A DNA stretch of 64,000 bases. Origin: Caballeronia sordidicola (GTDB lineage: Bacteria; Pseudomonadota; Gammaproteobacteria; Burkholderiales; Burkholderiaceae). Shown one piece after another: positions 61,396-64,000 of the stretch; position 1 is the first letter of the stretch; the number at the start of each line of letters is the position of its first letter. The stretch lies in the NCBI RefSeq assembly GCF_000729995.1, contig NZ_JNFG01000009.1, positions 124,001-188,000 on the forward strand, read 5' to 3'. The position numbers and the translations under genes were made by a program. The notes beneath the pieces are model-generated. The model did not search any database. It saw nothing but the letters and a program-made list of their open reading frames with translations, and was not told where the DNA came from.

Positions 61396-62288
61396 TCAGA
61401 GGTGGCGCTTGAACCATTCGACGGCCGCCGTGCTGGAGGCCTCGAACTGGCTCAGATGGGGATCGAAGTGCCCGCAGTCGAGTGGCACCAGACACTTGGG
61501 CTCCAACGCCCGCTCGTGGGACTTGAGCGCAACGTCCGGAACGGTGACGGTGTCTTTCTGCGCAACGATGATTTGAAGTGGCGTGGGGCTGATGCGGTCG
61601 ATGGCGTGCCCGGGTTCGTACTCGTTGCGTAACTCGATGCTCTTCGGGGCCACGCGTTTGTGGCTGTCGACGAAGGGCTGTCGATGAAGTAGTCAAAACA
61701 GTCCTGACCTGGCAACGCGCGATCGGATTTTAGATCTTCGCTGACAACGTTCATCAGTAGCGGATGATCACCCACATGACGCGCAGCGCGATTAGCTTCA
61801 AATGCTTCGACGAGGCCACGCATCAAATCTTGTCGTGCCGTCATGCGTACATCCACCGAGCCACTAATGGCTGGCACCTGGGACGACACGCATTTGACGC
61901 GACGATCTGAGGCGGCGACCTGAAGCACATGACCGCAGCTGTAGCTGGCGTCCCCAGATACCGAACCGCAAGCCATCGATGGTGTCGAGCCTACTGACGT
62001 AGGTGATCGCGTTCCGATAATCACGAATTTGCAATAAGGGGCCAGCCTGCCCTGACGCAGGAGATCTTCGCTCGTGCCGAAATTCCTGTTGTCATAGACC
62101 ATCACTGCGAAACCGTGCTTGGCGAAGAGTTCAACGTAACGATCAAGGTATTGCTCTTTGACTGCCGTAAAACCATGCGCCATGACAAAGGCAGGGCGGT
62201 GAGCAATTGCATCGCCCGAGAGATAGAGCCAGCCTTTCAAGGTCAGGCCATCGGTTGTCTTGAAGCTGATATCGCTGCGCATGAGCAT
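61396..62288 (-). pseudogene. alpha/beta hydrolase, multiple frameshifts
   Basis: The front frame reads MLMRSDISFKTTDGLTLKGW, AFVMAHGFTAVKEQYLD and VYDNRNFGTSED, then loses register near 62040. It recovers as GHVLQVAASDRRVKC and is lost again near 61690. The end (NEYEPGHAIDRISPTPLQII, AQKDTVTVPD, CGHFDPHLSQFE) with the catalytic Asp and His lies in another frame down to 61396. The parts together form a complete alpha/beta hydrolase of about 300 residues. The nucleophile block (expected Y-S-G-GH) is in the disturbed zone. Confidence 0.75.
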
Positions 62289-62675
62289 CCTGTCGTGCCG
62301 TGGCTATGGCCTTTTCGCAGATTTTGAATGCTCGCCATTTTTACGCACAGGTTCGCGGTGGCCAAACTGCTGCGGTTGCCGGCCAACCGAACTACTGGCC
62401 GTGAACGTGCCGTTATTTAGCCTTTATCCACTTGTTACTTCTACCTACAACTCTAAATGCGCGCGCGGGCTATAAAGGAACAATGGAGACCACAGTAACG
62501 CAAACCACCAAGGGCGTGATTCAAGCGAAATCGCTGATCACCAGCGCCGAAATACGCAATATGTAAGCAGAAAAACAAAAGTACCCTCGACAACGCGGAC
62601 ACGAAGTGTTGCAAGTTCCGCCGGCCGTCCCTCCGCATATTCGCGCGCGTACGAGCGTGAATCGACCCTCACCGA
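62289..62675. other. intergenic region, no gene
   Basis: About 390 bp without a supported gene, hairpin or repeat. Confidence 0.4.
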
Positions 62676-64000
62676 TCATCCACCATATTTCTGCCTCAGC
62701 AGCTTCTTGTTGATCTTCCCAACGCTTGTCCGTTCAATGGAGTCAACCAACAGGACGCGATCCGGAATACCCATCTTCGACAGCGTTCCATTCACGACGT
62801 ACGATAAAAGATGCGACTTGATCAGCGATTCATCCGCCGACAGGCCCTCTCGCAACACGACGAGCGCGAGTGGGCGTTCGCCCCATAACGAATCTTTCAC
62901 ACCAACGACCGCTGCCTCGCGTACGGACGGATGTCGACAAATCAGATCTTCGATCATGAGTGACGACACCCACTCCCCACCGGTTTTGATCACGTCCTTT
63001 AAGCGGTCTTTGATTCTCAGGTACCCATCAGGATAAAGTACCCCGATATCCCTGGTATGCAAATAGCCGCCCGACCATAGCTCTTCCGACGCTGACGGTT
63101 CGTGTAGATAGCCCTGCGTCAACCATGGAGCACGAACAACGACTTCCCCCATCGTGATTCCATCGTGGGCAACCTCTTGCATCCCTTCGTCAACGACGCG
63201 AAGCTCAACGAGAGGAATCGGCAACCCGGTCCTTGTCCGTAGCTCAAGCTCCTGTGATCCAGCGCCAAGTGATGCACTTTTGACCTGAGACAGGGTGAGG
63301 AAGGGACACGTTTCTGACATGCCGTATCCCGCAAAGACGTCAATCCCGCGTGAAAGCGCGGCCTCGGCAAGCGCTTTAGGTAAAGCTGCGCCGCCGATAA
63401 TGACTTTCCAGCGCGAAAAGTCTGCCGTACGCGCGCGGGGATGTCCCAAGACCATATCGAGAAGCGTCGGAACACCGTGGGAAAATGTAACCCCTTCGCG
63501 TTCAATTAGATCGATGAATATTTCGGGACTGTACCTGCCGGGATAGACTTGCTTCATCCCCAGCAGCGTTGCGACATAAGGAACACCCCACGCGTGAACG
63601 TGAAACATCGGCGTCATCGGCATATAAACGTCATCCCTATGGATGCGTCCCTGCTGGGCCGCGCTTGTAAAAGCCACGGCAACCGAAAGCGTGTGCAAAA
63701 CCAGTTGTCGATGACTAAAAAAGACGCCTTTGGGTAGACCTGTTGTTCCTGTCGTATAAAAGGTCGTAGCGCGTGAGTTCTCGTCGAAATTCGGGAATTC
63801 GAAGGATGTCCCGCTTGCTTCGAGCAAAGCTTCGTACTCCAGGGAAAAACTATCCGGCAGCGACGGCTCCGGGCTATCCTGCAACAATATGAATTGCTTG
63901 ACCGTGTTCAATTGATCCCGAATCTTGTTCAGGATGGGAAGAAAATCGCGGTGAACAATGACCACCGACGCGCCGGAATGTTGAATCGTATACGCGATCT
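62676..64000 (-). CDS. acyl-CoA ligase (AMP-binding), N-terminus outside the window
   Basis: The frame is open to the window edge (upstream codons read IAYTIQHSGASVVIV), so the gene starts beyond 64000. Visible blocks: TTFYTTGTTGLPKGVFFSH (P-loop A3), MTPMFHVHAWG, FAGYGMSETCP (A5), TRDIGVLYPDGYLRIKDR (A7/A8) and the C-terminal Lys motif SVGKINKKLLRQKY (A10). It activates a fatty or similar carboxylic acid through an acyl-AMP to its CoA thioester. The FHVHAWG block is usual in medium/long-chain fatty acyl-CoA ligases. Confidence 0.9.
   Translation of the reverse strand, partial: IAYTIQHSGASVVIVHRDFLPILNKIRDQLNTVKQFILLQDSPEPSLPDSFSLEYEALLEASGTSFEFPNFDENSRATTFYTTGTTGLPKGVFFSHRQLVLHTLSVAVAFTSAAQQGRIHRDDVYMPMTPMFHVHAWGVPYVATLLGMKQVYPGRYSPEIFIDLIEREGVTFSHGVPTLLDMVLGHPRARTADFSRWKVIIGGAALPKALAEAALSRGIDVFAGYGMSETCPFLTLSQVKSASLGAGSQELELRTRTGLPIPLVELRVVDEGMQEVAHDGITMGEVVVRAPWLTQGYLHEPSASEELWSGGYLHTRDIGVLYPDGYLRIKDRLKDVIKTGGEWVSSLMIEDLICRHPSVREAAVVGVKDSLWGERPLALVVLREGLSADESLIKSHLLSYVVNGTLSKMGIPDRVLLVDSIERTSVGKINKKLLRQKYGG

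Noticed and set aside
1-64000. tRNA, rRNA or riboswitch genes
   Set aside because: No cloverleaf with TTCGA-type arm plus CCA end, no rRNA segment and no known riboswitch core was recognised by eye; a covariance-model search would be decisive.

Overview
The window looks like part of an accessory replicon or large genomic island of a Burkholderiaceae bacterium (Burkholderia, Paraburkholderia or Caballeronia type). The reasons are GC-rich coding, OmpC-type porins whose mature start reads QSSVTLYGIVD, many LysR regulators beside small catabolic operons, a single-Cache chemoreceptor of the usual Burkholderia layout, and a leucine-degradation (liu) remnant in the gene order common in this family. 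No rRNA, tRNA or CRISPR was seen. No housekeeping locus is present.

Positions 1-18,300 are a mobile, plasmid-like zone. It holds remnants of IS4, IS6, IS110 and IS1182 transposases, a complete ISNCY-type element (1794-3389) with terminal inverted repeats and a 5-bp target duplication, a full-length IS1634-type transposase, a VapBC pair, a MbcA/Xre-RES pair with a frameshifted toxin, a decayed HigA-like antitoxin, and an unusual protein with two HTH-like modules (5314-6684). Its core is a tyrosine recombinase (9851-10996, minus) divergent from a three-gene StbABC-like plasmid stability operon (12272-14374). Just upstream of that operon lies an array of CCTGAT-type repeats spaced only by 9 or 12 bp, a candidate StbA-binding or centromere-like site.

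Positions 18,500-45,900 are mostly intact catabolic and transport genes. The main unit is a tightly packed minus-strand operon (32091 down to 26104): two CaiB/BaiF CoA-transferases, a MmgE/PrpD protein, an enoyl-CoA hydratase, a thiolase and a porin. Behind it lie a deletion scar that fuses the front of liuB to the biotinyl tail of liuD, and an intact HMG-CoA lyase. A divergent flavin-reductase-like gene, an MFS transporter and a LysR regulator complete it. I infer uptake, CoA activation and thiolytic breakdown of an unknown carboxylic acid. Two more enoyl-CoA hydratases, a DHA2 efflux pump with a broken MarR gene, and a redox/hydrolase group (SDR, two dienelactone hydrolases, aldo/keto reductase, Old Yellow Enzyme, LysR) follow.

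Positions 46,000-64,000 mix mobile debris (IS30 and two kinds of IS6 fragments, and a second copy of a small two-gene module also found near 16.5 kb) with single metabolic genes: a tannase/feruloyl esterase, a secreted SGNH hydrolase, a PhyH dioxygenase, a FAD D-lactate dehydrogenase with a divergent LysR, a class III aminotransferase, a frameshifted alpha/beta hydrolase, and an acyl-CoA ligase cut by the window edge. The many frameshifted genes show that the accessory parts are decaying, or that the assembly has local indel errors; raw reads would separate the two.
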